Translations under genes and position numbers: made by a program
NCBI GenBank assembly: GCA_021203775.1
Contig: JAJQAO010000032.1
Location: forward strand, 1 to 38,716
DNA length: 38,716 bases
Direction of reading: 5' to 3'
Source of the DNA: Phascolarctobacterium sp.
Lineage (GTDB): Bacteria > Bacillota > Negativicutes > Acidaminococcales > Acidaminococcaceae
In this document: in pieces, positions 9,599-19,096 of the stretch
How positions within the stretch are numbered: the stretch's first letter is position 1
Layout of the letters: each line of letters opens with the position of its first letter
Notes under the pieces: generated by a model
What the model was told of the DNA's origin: nothing
What the model saw: only the letters and a program-made list of their open reading frames with translations
Databases searched by the model: none

Positions 9599-9723
9599 AG
9601 TAGAGTATATTTTCCTTCATACTATAATTATACGCATTGCCGTGATTTGGCGCAAGAAATAAATGCAGGTAAACCCTCTTTTTTGTAGAATAATTATATT
9701 ATCCTGACGATTGGAGTGGAAAA

Positions 9724-10866
9724 ATGCAGGCTTTGCAGGGAATTAAAGTAACAGATTTTTCTAAATGGCTGCCGGGGCAGTACTGTGGTATGCTGCTTGG
9801 CGATTACGGAGCTGATGTAATAAAGGTGGAAGATTTAAATGGTGACGCTACACGCAAATTTTTCCCTGAAAAAATAAAGGGAATGAGTTACTGGCATCTT
9901 ATGATGAACCGTAACAAGCGTGGTTTCGCAGTCGACATAAAAAAGCCAGACGGGCGTAATGCGCTGCTGCGGCTCTTAAAGGATACCGACATTTTCCTTG
10001 AAGGGTTCCGCCCCGGATATTTAGCAGGGTACGGTCTTGATTACGCAGCCGTACGGAAAGTAAATCCGAAGATAATCTACTGCTCCATAACTGGGTTCGG
10101 GCAGGAAAGCCACAAACCAGCCCATGATCTTAATGTAGTGGGGCTTGCAGGACTGAACTTTCTTGATGATACGGGAGCAGCTTGTGTGCCTACTGTGCAG
10201 GTTTCCGCTCTTGGCAGTTCGCTGCATGCCTTAAGCGCCATAATGATGGCACTGCTTTTTCGTGAAAAGACAGGAGAGGGACAGTATCTTGATGTAAGCC
10301 TTTATTCTTCTGCACTCAGCATGCAGGTTACGGAAGCAAGCGGTTTTTGGGGTTGCATGGAAACGGGTACCAAGGGATTTGGCCGTGCCAGCCACTACTA
10401 TGATATTTACCGGACCAGAGACGGGCGCTATTTAACCATTGGCACTATAGAGCCAAAATTCTGGGAAAAAATGTGCACTCTGCTGGAATTAAAAGACCTT
10501 ATTCCCCGACAGTTCGATTTTGCGAATACAGATGAAATTAAGAAAAAAATAGCGGAAAAAATAGGAGAAAAGACTCTGGCTGAATGGCTTGACCTTATTG
10601 GAAATGAAGAATTCTGCGTAACGCCCGTATGTACGATAAAGGAAGCCCTTGAGAGCAGTCTTACAGATAAGGCGGGACTGAAGGCTGAAGAGAAAAGCGA
10701 TCTTGGTGTGATAAAATATCTAAAGGCACCGGTTAAATTTTCCCGTATGGAATGTAAAATTTCGCGGCGAGCACCGAAACTTGGTGAGCACACACCTGAA
10801 ATTTTGAGTGAATTGGGCTATAGCGGGGAAGAAATAGAAAAGCTCCGTGATCAGGGAGCCATTTAA
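9724..10866 (+). CDS. CaiB/BaiF family class III CoA-transferase
   Basis: MQALQGIKVTDFSKWLPGQYCGMLLGDYGADVIKVED, NRNKRGFAVDIKKPDGR, ITGFGQ. Confidence 0.92.
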   Translation: MQALQGIKVTDFSKWLPGQYCGMLLGDYGADVIKVEDLNGDATRKFFPEKIKGMSYWHLMMNRNKRGFAVDIKKPDGRNALLRLLKDTDIFLEGFRPGYLAGYGLDYAAVRKVNPKIIYCSITGFGQESHKPAHDLNVVGLAGLNFLDDTGAACVPTVQVSALGSSLHALSAIMMALLFREKTGEGQYLDVSLYSSALSMQVTEASGFWGCMETGTKGFGRASHYYDIYRTRDGRYLTIGTIEPKFWEKMCTLLELKDLIPRQFDFANTDEIKKKIAEKIGEKTLAEWLDLIGNEEFCVTPVCTIKEALESSLTDKAGLKAEEKSDLGVIKYLKAPVKFSRMECKISRRAPKLGEHTPEILSELGYSGEEIEKLRDQGAI

Positions 10867-10877
10867 GGAGATTAATT

Positions 10878-11960
10878 ATGAAAAAACTTTTTCTTGCAAT
10901 AATATGCTGTTTCTGTCTGGCGGTGGGAATTGCTCCGCCTGCGGAAGCAGGAATGATCAGTAAGGATCAGGAAATTTCCATGGGGCGCGAAACAGGTAAG
11001 CAGCTGGAAGCCCAGTACGGCATTGTGCAGGATTCCGCCATGCAGGCACGTGTTAATCGTATAGGTCAGAGCATTGTCAAGGTATGCGGCAGGCAGGATC
11101 TTGACTACTCTTTTACGGTTTTAAACAGCAATGAGGTCAACGCAATGGCGTGTCCGGGCGGGTTTGTTTATGTGTTCAAAGGACTTCTTGACTACATGCC
11201 TAGCGATATGGAACTTGCAGGAGTTTTAGGACATGAAGTCGGGCACGTTGTGAAAAAACATACGGTGCACCAGATAGAAAAGCAGCTGTGGACAACGCTT
11301 CTTCTTATTGCTGCCACACAAGGAGAGGCCATGGGGCTTGTTTCCGTAGCCCAGCAGGCGCTTATGGCAGGTTATTCCAGGGCGGATGAACGTGCTGCGG
11401 ATAAGGAGGGATTTTATAATTCACTGAATGCAGGCTATAATCCTTACAGCATGCTGATAGCCGTCTATAAGCTGGAAGATTTGTCAGCACAACAGGGGAA
11501 TCCCGGGTACGGAGTATTTTCCAGTCATCCGGAACCTGAGGCGCGTGTCAGGAATGTGACCAAGCTCACCGATAAGCTGAACATATACCCTAGAGTATCG
11601 GTTACTGAAGATGAAAAAACTGCAACGGTAAAAGAAGGGGACTGGACTTTTAATATCAGCCACAGCATCGGCAATACTAAAGCCAGGTACAGGGCCTATA
11701 TGCTTGCAGGGTCCTTATGGGTCGCGCGCCAGCGCGGGAAAATAAATCCCAATCATTTCGTGGTTTATGATCATGGTAACACCGCCGATATCTATTATGA
11801 CGATATCCAGCTGCTGACACTCTATAATCAGGATGCCGCAGGGTTTGGCAGCGCAGGAAATTATGCTGCAGCATGCGCCAATATGTTGCGCGACTGGGCG
11901 GAAATAGCAAATGCTGAGCCGTCCGACAAAAGTTCAAAAAAAATAGATAAAAATAGATAA
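10878..11960 (+). CDS. M48 family metalloprotease, exported
   Basis: Signal peptide; HExxH (LGHEVGHVVKKH) and downstream AGYSRADERAAD; 11 nt after the CoA-transferase stop. Confidence 0.92.
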   Translation: MKKLFLAIICCFCLAVGIAPPAEAGMISKDQEISMGRETGKQLEAQYGIVQDSAMQARVNRIGQSIVKVCGRQDLDYSFTVLNSNEVNAMACPGGFVYVFKGLLDYMPSDMELAGVLGHEVGHVVKKHTVHQIEKQLWTTLLLIAATQGEAMGLVSVAQQALMAGYSRADERAADKEGFYNSLNAGYNPYSMLIAVYKLEDLSAQQGNPGYGVFSSHPEPEARVRNVTKLTDKLNIYPRVSVTEDEKTATVKEGDWTFNISHSIGNTKARYRAYMLAGSLWVARQRGKINPNHFVVYDHGNTADIYYDDIQLLTLYNQDAAGFGSAGNYAAACANMLRDWAEIANAEPSDKSSKKIDKNR

Positions 11961-11976
11961 TAAATAAAGAAAAATA

Positions 11977-12014
11977 AAAAGCATCCCGTTACTTTTTTGT
12001 AACGGGATGCTTTT
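11977..12014. terminator. Bidirectional intrinsic terminator
   Basis: Perfect 16-bp inverted repeat AAAAGCATCCCGTTAC / GTAACGGGATGCTTTT between convergent genes. Confidence 0.93.
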
Positions 12015-12023
12015 GCTGTCCAA

Positions 12024-13094
12024 TTATTCGTCGGCTTTGTACCAGAAAGGTCGTTTAAAGCAGAGATAGCAGTTTTCTCCAGTTTCGGGACCTGGATCCC
12101 TGCGACCTATTTGTACACGGACTTCCTGATCCCCTATTTTTATCAGATAATCGACAATTTCTCCGAGGAAAGCCTTACGGAGTACCGTTCCGTGAACTCC
12201 GGCAGGATCATCCGCACTGGTGAATTTTATTTCCTTAGGACGGCTGGCTAAGCTGAAAACAGCTTCACCTTTCATCCTGTCAGGAATTTTAATACCGGCC
12301 GGCAGAGGATGTTCCGAGCCTTTAATAAATGCCTTACCGTCACTCCAGACAACATCAGTAAAGCTTGAAACGCCGATGAAGCTGAAGACGAACTTATTGG
12401 CCGGGTTGTTATAAACATCAAGCGGACTATCAATCTGCTGCACTACGCCAAGCTTCATGACCAGAATGCGGTCGGAAAGGGCCATAGCTTCAGCTTGGTC
12501 ATGAGTTACGTAAATAATGGAAAAACCGTATTTCTTTTGCAGGTCCTTAATTTCAAAACGCATTTCCTCACGCAGGTGCGGATCAAGACTGGAGAGTGGC
12601 TCATCAAGAAGCATTACGTCAGGATTTATTGCCAGGGCGCGGGCCAGGGCAACACGTTGCTTGCCGCCGCCGGAAAGATCGGCCGGACTGCCGTCAGCTG
12701 CTTTTAAAAGATTAGTAGCTGTCAGAGCATCTTTGGTGCGCTGATCAATTTCTGTTTTCGACAGGCCGCGGAGGCGCAGCGGAAAGGCAACGTTTTCGTA
12801 AACGGACATATGGGGCCATACGGCGAAAGCCTGGAAAACCATGCCAAAGTTACGGTTTTCAGGAGGGGTATAATGGTGTTTTTTAGGTGATGAGAGAAGC
12901 TTGTCACCTACCCATACTTCGCCGTCCGTCAAATCCTCGAAGCCTGCTACCATGCGCAGCGTAGTGGTTTTGCCGCAGCCGGATGGTCCGAGCATGGAAA
13001 AGCATTCGCCTTTGCCTACTTCAAGGTTTAAATTATTTACGGCAGTAACATCGCCAAACTGTTTGGTAACATTTATTAAACGAATGTATGACAT
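12024..13094 (-). CDS. ABC transporter ATP-binding protein (FbpC/PotA-like), second ATPase of operon
   Basis: Walker A GPSGCGKTTTLRMVAG, variant signature LSGGGKQRVALARAL, Walker B VMLLDEPLSSLD, C-terminal TOBE-like region. Confidence 0.93.
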   Translation of the reverse strand: MSYIRLINVTKQFGDVTAVNNLNLEVGKGECFSMLGPSGCGKTTTLRMVAGFEDLTDGEVWVGDKLLSSPKKHHYTPPENRNFGMVFQAFAVWPHMSVYENVAFPLRLRGLSKTEIDQRTKDALTATNLLKAADGSPADLSGGGKQRVALARALAINPDVMLLDEPLSSLDPHLREEMRFEIKDLQKKYGFSIIYVTHDQAEAMALSDRILVMKLGVVQQIDSPLDVYNNPANKFVFSFIGVSSFTDVVWSDGKAFIKGSEHPLPAGIKIPDRMKGEAVFSLASRPKEIKFTSADDPAGVHGTVLRKAFLGEIVDYLIKIGDQEVRVQIGRRDPGPETGENCYLCFKRPFWYKADE

Positions 13095-13099
13095 GACGA

Positions 13100-14797
13100 T
13101 TATTCACCTGCCTTCTTGGTAAAATGATTGATGAGGCTCTGGCCTACAACGATTATAACAAGTGCCACGCCTGCAAGGGCAGTGGACATAACTGTTTCGC
13201 CGTCTTCATTAAGAGTGTATATGGCAACACCGATGGTCCTTGTAGTAGGAGCATACAGCATAATGGAAACAGTCAGTTCGCGCAGGGCTGGCAGGAAGAT
13301 AAGGAAAAAGGCGGAAATCATGCCTGGGCGTACCAAGGGGACAACGATATCCTTTAAGGACTGCCACATGGTTGCACCGCAGGAGCGGGATGCTTCCATT
13401 AAGGAGTCATGCACCTGTTCTAAAGCTGCCGAGTTTGCCTTTAGTGAAAAAGCCATATAGCGCGCTATGTAGGATACGAGAATGATCCAGATCGTATTGT
13501 AAATATTGATACCGAATTGACCGCTCCAGGCAAGAATTACACCAAGGGCGATAACGGAGCCTGGTACGGAGAAGGGAAGCATGCCGAGAAATTCCAGGAT
13601 GCCTTTGCCTCTAACCTTCATCTTTACAATTACGTAGGAAATCATAACGCCGGCAAACATTGTGATAAGTGCTGCCGCAAGACCTAAGGTTACACTGTTA
13701 AAGATGGCGTCTTTAGTTACCTCATATTCGAAAAGAACGTATTTATAATTATTCAAAGAAAGGTTTTCCCAAGTGAGCGGCAAGCCGTATGTGGCAACGC
13801 CGCCGACAAGGAAAATAACTATTGTCGGAAGCACAATGGTAAAACCGATATATGCCAGGCAGAAAATAAGGAGCGGGTAGCGCAGACCGCGCAGTTTAAG
13901 TTCCATAGGACGGAAACTCTTGCCGCCGATGATCTGGTAATGGCCGCGGCTCAGTATTTTCTGCTGCCCCCAGATAATTATAGCGGCGGAAACGATAAGT
14001 ACCGTGGAAAGTACCGTACCCGTACGAATGGATTCAAAACTGCCGGCACTCTGGTGGATCTTTTCGTAGATAAGGGTCGGGATATTATAAATACCCTGTT
14101 CAATACCTAAAACCGCAACTGTACCAAAATGTGCCATGGAATAAAGCATTATAAGGAGTGCACCGGACATAATGGACGGAAGTACTAGGGGAATTGTAAT
14201 TTTTCTTGTAATAGTCAGAAGACCGGCTCCTGAAATACGCGCAGATTCCTCAAGAGTCGGGTCCATACGTTCCAGAGCACCGCAAACCTGAATAAAGACG
14301 AAGGGAAAGAGGTACATTACCTCAACCGCGCTGATGCCTACATAGCTATAGATGTTAAAGACTGGTTCCGTCAAACCGAAAGTATCCATGAAGAAGCGGT
14401 TGATATAACCGGAATATGGTGAAAGCAGCATCTTCCAGGCCAAGGCACCGATAAATGATGGTAGCATGAAAGGTACGAGGAACAGGCTCTTCATAAATGT
14501 TTTGTACGGCAGGTCTGTTCTTGTAACCAGCCAGGCAAAGAATGTGCCGACTATGGTACTGCCAATGGTAGTCATACTGGCAATCAAAACCGAGTTTGTA
14601 AGCGCTTTAAAAGTTTCAGAATCCGTCAGCACCCTGTAGAAATCAAGGCTGTTGAATTCACCGTTAACAAAGAAGGCATTGAACAAAATGAGGATTACCG
14701 GCCAGGCTACGAAAATAACCAGTACCGCGATAGAGATGAGAAGAATAAGCTGGGCTACGCCAAAGCCGCTGTCTTTTTTAATAGTGCCAGAGCTCAT
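13100..14797 (-). CDS. ABC transporter permease, double-length FbpB-like
   Basis: 565 aa with two permease repeats, each with an EAA-like loop (EESARISGAGLLTITRKITIPLVLPSI; MEASRSCGATMWQSLKDIVVPLVRPGM). Confidence 0.93.
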   Translation of the reverse strand: MSSGTIKKDSGFGVAQLILLISIAVLVIFVAWPVILILFNAFFVNGEFNSLDFYRVLTDSETFKALTNSVLIASMTTIGSTIVGTFFAWLVTRTDLPYKTFMKSLFLVPFMLPSFIGALAWKMLLSPYSGYINRFFMDTFGLTEPVFNIYSYVGISAVEVMYLFPFVFIQVCGALERMDPTLEESARISGAGLLTITRKITIPLVLPSIMSGALLIMLYSMAHFGTVAVLGIEQGIYNIPTLIYEKIHQSAGSFESIRTGTVLSTVLIVSAAIIIWGQQKILSRGHYQIIGGKSFRPMELKLRGLRYPLLIFCLAYIGFTIVLPTIVIFLVGGVATYGLPLTWENLSLNNYKYVLFEYEVTKDAIFNSVTLGLAAALITMFAGVMISYVIVKMKVRGKGILEFLGMLPFSVPGSVIALGVILAWSGQFGINIYNTIWIILVSYIARYMAFSLKANSAALEQVHDSLMEASRSCGATMWQSLKDIVVPLVRPGMISAFFLIFLPALRELTVSIMLYAPTTRTIGVAIYTLNEDGETVMSTALAGVALVIIVVGQSLINHFTKKAGE

Positions 14798-15888
14798 ATG
14801 CTTTCCACCTCCTTCAGCTGTGCGGCATCAAACCAGAGCAGGTTGCGGAAGCTTATATAACATTCCTCACCTTCCGTGAACATGAGGTTCTCATTAATGG
14901 CCTGTTGCGTTTCAAGTTCGGTGCGCATGTTTTCACCGTCTATTTCAATCATATAGTCCATGGTATCGCCGAGGAAATTGGCACGTTTGATAATGCCTTT
15001 AAGGCCAGGACCACTGCGGCTTATCTGAGCATCTGATGGGCGGAAGCCCACTACCCAGTTTTCTGCTGTGCCCGAAGGACCATCCCATGGAAGCTGCTGA
15101 GTGCCAGTGCCTACGAAGTATTTCCCCTGCTCCTTCCGAATATGAAGGAAATTGGCAATACCCATGAATTTAAAAATAAACAGATCCTTAGGCTGTTCAA
15201 AAATTTCATAAGGAGTACCAATCTGGCGGATATAGCCTTTGTCATCCATAATGGCTATTCTGTCCGAGATGGCAAGGGCAACTTCCTGGTCATGGGTCAC
15301 ATAAAGGACGGTAATGCCAAATTCCCGTTGCAGTGCTTTAATTTCAAAACGCATTTCTTCGCGCAGATTTGCATCAAGATTTGAAAGCGGTTCATCAAGC
15401 AGCATTACGGAAGGGTCGGCTACCAGGGCACGGGCCAGGGCAACACGCTGCTGCTGCCCACCTGAAAGTTCAGACGGAAGACGTTTGTCGAGTCCTTTCA
15501 TGCCCACCACTTCAATCATCCTCATAACGAGCTTATTAATTTCTTCTTTGGGACGCTTTTCCATTTTTAAAGGGTAAGCGATGTTTTCGTAAACCGTCAT
15601 GTGTGGCCATACGGCATAATCCTGGAAAACAATACCCAGACCGCGGCGTTCGGGAGGAATATATTCACCGCTGGAGCTGTCGGTAACAACGGTATTATCA
15701 ATGCATATTTTACCGGCTTCCGGCACTTCATGTCCTGCCAGCAGGCGGATAAGGGTAGTCTTACCGCATCCGGAAGGACCCAAAAGGGTGAAACACTCGC
15801 CTTTTTGAATACCCAAGTCAAGGTTCTGCAGAACATGATGGTCAGCATAACTTTTGGCTACGCCTTCAATCGTGATGATATTTTCCAT
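14794..15888 (-). CDS. ABC transporter ATP-binding protein (FbpC/PotA-like), first ATPase of operon
   Basis: Walker A GPSGCGKTTLIRLLAG, LSGGQQQRVALARAL, VMLLDEPLSNLD. ORF open to 15948, but MENIITIEG at 15888 has RBS ggaggt. Confidence 0.93.
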   Translation of the reverse strand: MENIITIEGVAKSYADHHVLQNLDLGIQKGECFTLLGPSGCGKTTLIRLLAGHEVPEAGKICIDNTVVTDSSSGEYIPPERRGLGIVFQDYAVWPHMTVYENIAYPLKMEKRPKEEINKLVMRMIEVVGMKGLDKRLPSELSGGQQQRVALARALVADPSVMLLDEPLSNLDANLREEMRFEIKALQREFGITVLYVTHDQEVALAISDRIAIMDDKGYIRQIGTPYEIFEQPKDLFIFKFMGIANFLHIRKEQGKYFVGTGTQQLPWDGPSGTAENWVVGFRPSDAQISRSGPGLKGIIKRANFLGDTMDYMIEIDGENMRTELETQQAINENLMFTEGEECYISFRNLLWFDAAQLKEVESI

Positions 15889-15916
15889 AAATAACCTCCT
15901 GAAAGCTGTTATTGCA

Positions 15917-15951
15917 AAAATGGCAGAACAGGTTTTCTGTTCTGCCATTTT
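15917..15951 (-). terminator. Intra-operon hairpin / attenuator after the substrate-binding protein gene
   Basis: Perfect 15-bp inverted repeat AAAATGGCAGAACAG-gtttt-CTGTTCTGCCATTTT with U-tract on the minus strand, between SBP stop and ATPase RBS. Confidence 0.8.
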
Positions 15952-15996
15952 GTAAGCATGTATTGCTAACAGCTTAAAGTAATACCTGTCGACAGA

Positions 15997-17070
15997 TTAT
16001 TTCTTGGTCTGCATAATCTCGGAGAATTTCTTAACGATGGCTTCTTTGCTGTCCACAACCTCAAGATAGTTAATCTTGATGGATTTTTCCAGAGCTGCTT
16101 TCGGAGCAGGGAGCTGGAACTCTTTTGGAATTTCTACGTCCTCACGAACGGGGATGGTGCCTTCCAAAGCGATCTTGGCCTGAGCTTCTTTGCCAAGCAA
16201 GTAGTCAACGAATTTCTTGGCTGCATCAAGTTTGGCAGTACCTTTGAAGATAGCTACTGGACTCGGAACTACAAGGAGTTCGGGCGGATAGGACATCTTA
16301 ATATGGGCACCTTTTTTAATCTTATCATTTGTAATATAGTCAACGGCAAGGGAGGAGCAGAGCTCTCCTGATGCAGTATCGTCGATAACCTGACCGGAAC
16401 CCTTACCGATTCTGCCGCCGTTAGCTTTAATCTTTTCAAAGAATTCCCAGCCGAACTGTTTTTCCAGCAGGGCGATGCTCATGTAAGCGGTGCCGGACAG
16501 AGCGGGATCAGCTACGCCGAAGCCGTTTTTATATTCGGGCTTCAACAGGTCCGACCACTGGGTTGGCAGTTCTTTAATTTTATCGGTATTAACGATAATA
16601 CCGAGGGTACCAAGACGCGCTGCGTGGAAAGAACCATCATAATCTGGGAACGGGTTAACGATTTCGGAAAGTACTGGGCTCTTATAAACTTCGAGAATAC
16701 CTTCGGATTTCATCTTGTAGAAGTCGGGCACTTCACTAGTCCAGATGATGTCGGCCAAAATTTTGCCGCTCTGGCGTTCTGCGGCAATTTTAGCCATCAG
16801 TTTGCCTGCACCGGCGCTCTGATAGTCAACATCAATACCAGGATTCTTTGCTTTAAAACCTTCTACGATACCCTTAATTAGGGATTCCTTCATGGAAGTG
16901 TAAACGATGAGTTTTTTAGAATCACCGCCTTTGGCATCAGCTTTTGCTTCGGTCTTGGCAGGTTCTTTGGCAGCTTCCTTCTTCTCGCCGCCACCACCGC
17001 CGCAACCGGCCATAAGCATGGTTACCAGGAGAACCAGTAACAATGCCCATAAACTAGTTTTCTTTGACAT
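15997..17070 (-). CDS. ABC transporter substrate-binding lipoprotein (FbpA/AfuA-like)
   Basis: Lipobox LMAGC; KKLIVYTSMKESLIKGIVEGFKAKNPGIDVDYQSAGAGKLMAKIAAERQSGKILADIIWTSE; first gene of the SBP-ATPase-permease-ATPase operon. Confidence 0.92.
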   Translation of the reverse strand: MSKKTSLWALLLVLLVTMLMAGCGGGGGEKKEAAKEPAKTEAKADAKGGDSKKLIVYTSMKESLIKGIVEGFKAKNPGIDVDYQSAGAGKLMAKIAAERQSGKILADIIWTSEVPDFYKMKSEGILEVYKSPVLSEIVNPFPDYDGSFHAARLGTLGIIVNTDKIKELPTQWSDLLKPEYKNGFGVADPALSGTAYMSIALLEKQFGWEFFEKIKANGGRIGKGSGQVIDDTASGELCSSLAVDYITNDKIKKGAHIKMSYPPELLVVPSPVAIFKGTAKLDAAKKFVDYLLGKEAQAKIALEGTIPVREDVEIPKEFQLPAPKAALEKSIKINYLEVVDSKEAIVKKFSEIMQTKK

Positions 17071-17203
17071 TGATAAAACCTCCTTGAAATTAAAATAACC
17101 CCTCTTTAAATTTCAGTCATATTGTAAGCTGTCTGTAAAATTTGCCATCTTATCTTAGGGATGAGTTTTATCGATGTCAGTAAATTTTACATTGCTTTAA
17201 CAC

Positions 17204-17275
17204 AGCGCTTACAATGGTGACATACTTTGATTATAGGGTATCATAATATTGTGAAAATTACAAGTAAAAAGCGCT
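17204..17275. promoter_or_regulatory. Candidate promoter region of the ABC operon with two AGCGCT-centred cre-like palindromes
   Basis: TATAAT -10 on minus strand (17230-17235) flanked by minus-strand TGTAAGCGCTGTG (AGCGCT 17204-17209) and AAAAGCGCTTTT (AGCGCT 17270-17275). Confidence 0.4.
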
Positions 17276-17341
17276 TTTACGGGCATTTACAGGCTAGAGA
17301 AAATAAAAAAACGGCTGCCTTCTGAAAGGACCGCAATTATT

Positions 17342-18595
17342 TTAAAGCAGCCAGTGGTAAAGACCGAAATAAGCAAGTATGCTGAGATAAGTCACACCAA
17401 GGGCTGAAATAAGGAACATTTTCACAAAAAGACGATGTTGTTCCTGATATGTTGTGCCTGCCGCCGAAGAATAAGCCGCAAGGGCAAGTGCACCACCTGT
17501 AGAAAGGGGGCTTATTCCTGCTGTATTTGATACCATGGTGATAGCTGTTGCCATCTCGAGGGGCATGGTATTGTTGCCTCCGACTTCTGCCACGATTTCA
17601 GGAATTGTGGGAATAAGTGTTGGCATGACAACACCTGATGTGGAACTGAACCAGCTCATTACACCAGAACAGATGGTCATAATGGAAACCGCCGTATTCT
17701 CTGTCATTACGCTTGCGAGTGCGGCACTAAGCATTTTTATGCCGCCAAGATCAATAATAAGGTGCATGAGTACGCCGACACCTGTAATAAGAAGGAGCGT
17801 GCCCCAGGGAATGCGCTTCAAGGCTTCGCCTTCATCAGAAACGTGGAAGAATGATAGTACCGCCGCAATAGCAAACCCTACAAGACCTACATTAATGTGA
17901 AGAACCATGACTAGAAATACCATTACAACAATTCCTGCTAGGGTAGCTTTTTGTTTAGCGTTAAATCCAGATATTTTTTCGTGGCCCACATTAGGATCCG
18001 CATGAAGTTTATAACCACCTAAAAGGAAATAGACAACAATTGCATAAGCCGTTGATGATAAAACTCCATTTGCCAGAAACTGGCTTTCAATGCCAGTGAG
18101 GCCGAATTCTGCACAAAGGTTTATACCGATAATTCCAGTGGCCGCGAGGGGTGAAACACCACCGCCAGAAGCGCCCAGTACAGTAAGCGCTGAAAGCATT
18201 GCAGGCTGTATACCCATCTCGGAGGCAAGGGCCATGGAAAAAACCATCATGATTGCCATAGTGGGAACTGTTCCTGGCCCAAGAGCTGATAGGATTGTAG
18301 AAAAAACATAAATTATAATGGGTACGAGATATGTTCTCTGGCCAGCAAGAGCTACAACTTTCTTTGCCAGAAGATCAAGGGTACCATTAATTTGTGCCAG
18401 GCTGAACAGATAGGAAACGCCAAGCAACATAATAAAAAGTGATGAATTAAAACCGCGTATTATTTCCAGGTCCTGAACACCAGCTAAGTGCCCCAGTACT
18501 AATGCAAATGCAATGGCAACGAGGCCTGTATTCATATGTCGGAAAAATCCTAGGAAAATTGCTATCAGAAGCAGGCATAAAGACAAGAGAGCCAT
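17342..18595 (-). CDS. MatC-N/SLC13-like dicarboxylate transporter
   Basis: Polytopic protein beginning LLSLCLLLIAIFLGFFRHMNTGLVAIAFALVLGHLAG; conserved GPGTVPTMAIMMVFSMALASEMG and GASGGGVSPLAATGIIG. Confidence 0.75.
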   Translation of the reverse strand: MALLSLCLLLIAIFLGFFRHMNTGLVAIAFALVLGHLAGVQDLEIIRGFNSSLFIMLLGVSYLFSLAQINGTLDLLAKKVVALAGQRTYLVPIIIYVFSTILSALGPGTVPTMAIMMVFSMALASEMGIQPAMLSALTVLGASGGGVSPLAATGIIGINLCAEFGLTGIESQFLANGVLSSTAYAIVVYFLLGGYKLHADPNVGHEKISGFNAKQKATLAGIVVMVFLVMVLHINVGLVGFAIAAVLSFFHVSDEGEALKRIPWGTLLLITGVGVLMHLIIDLGGIKMLSAALASVMTENTAVSIMTICSGVMSWFSSTSGVVMPTLIPTIPEIVAEVGGNNTMPLEMATAITMVSNTAGISPLSTGGALALAAYSSAAGTTYQEQHRLFVKMFLISALGVTYLSILAYFGLYHWLL

Positions 18596-18658
18596 TTAAG
18601 AAACCACTTCCTTAAAGATATTTTCGCCTTTTATTTTATTTTTTATGCAAATATAATT

Positions 18659-19096
18659 TTACCATTTTTCGGGAATGCCGGGTAATTTATCAACAATGAA
18701 CATACAGCTCATACCAGTAGCAAAGATAGTCTTAGTATCCCTATTATATAAATTGGTTACCATATTTATAATACTGTCTTCTATACTGCGGATTTCTGCA
18801 GTTGCCAATACAAATTCCCCAGGCTTTGCCCCTTTGATGAAATCAATTGTAGCGGAAAGTGTTACCACGCTTTTACCAATGCTGGCGCCTGTAATGCCAG
18901 TAGCATTATCTATGAGAGTCATAACAAGTCCGCCGTGCATCGTGCCGTGGAGATTGGTATGCTTCGTAAGTTTGAGGTCAAGTCCGACACTGGCTTTGCC
19001 GCAATTTATATCTATAATCTGTATACCGCAGGATTGAGTGAAATAACTTTTTTTATAACGGGTTTCTATAAATTTTTTAATTTCAGCTGGCTGCAT
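18659..19096 (-). CDS. PaaI-like hotdog-fold acyl-CoA thioesterase
   Basis: LTKHTNLHGTMHGGLVMTLIDNATGITGAS hotdog thioesterase motif. Confidence 0.88.
   Translation of the reverse strand: MQPAEIKKFIETRYKKSYFTQSCGIQIIDINCGKASVGLDLKLTKHTNLHGTMHGGLVMTLIDNATGITGASIGKSVVTLSATIDFIKGAKPGEFVLATAEIRSIEDSIINMVTNLYNRDTKTIFATGMSCMFIVDKLPGIPEKW

Noticed and set aside
9577-9723. Possible TPP riboswitch upstream of thiW
   Set aside because: No CUGAGA or ACCUGAUCUGG-type consensus on the minus strand in the short intergenic region.
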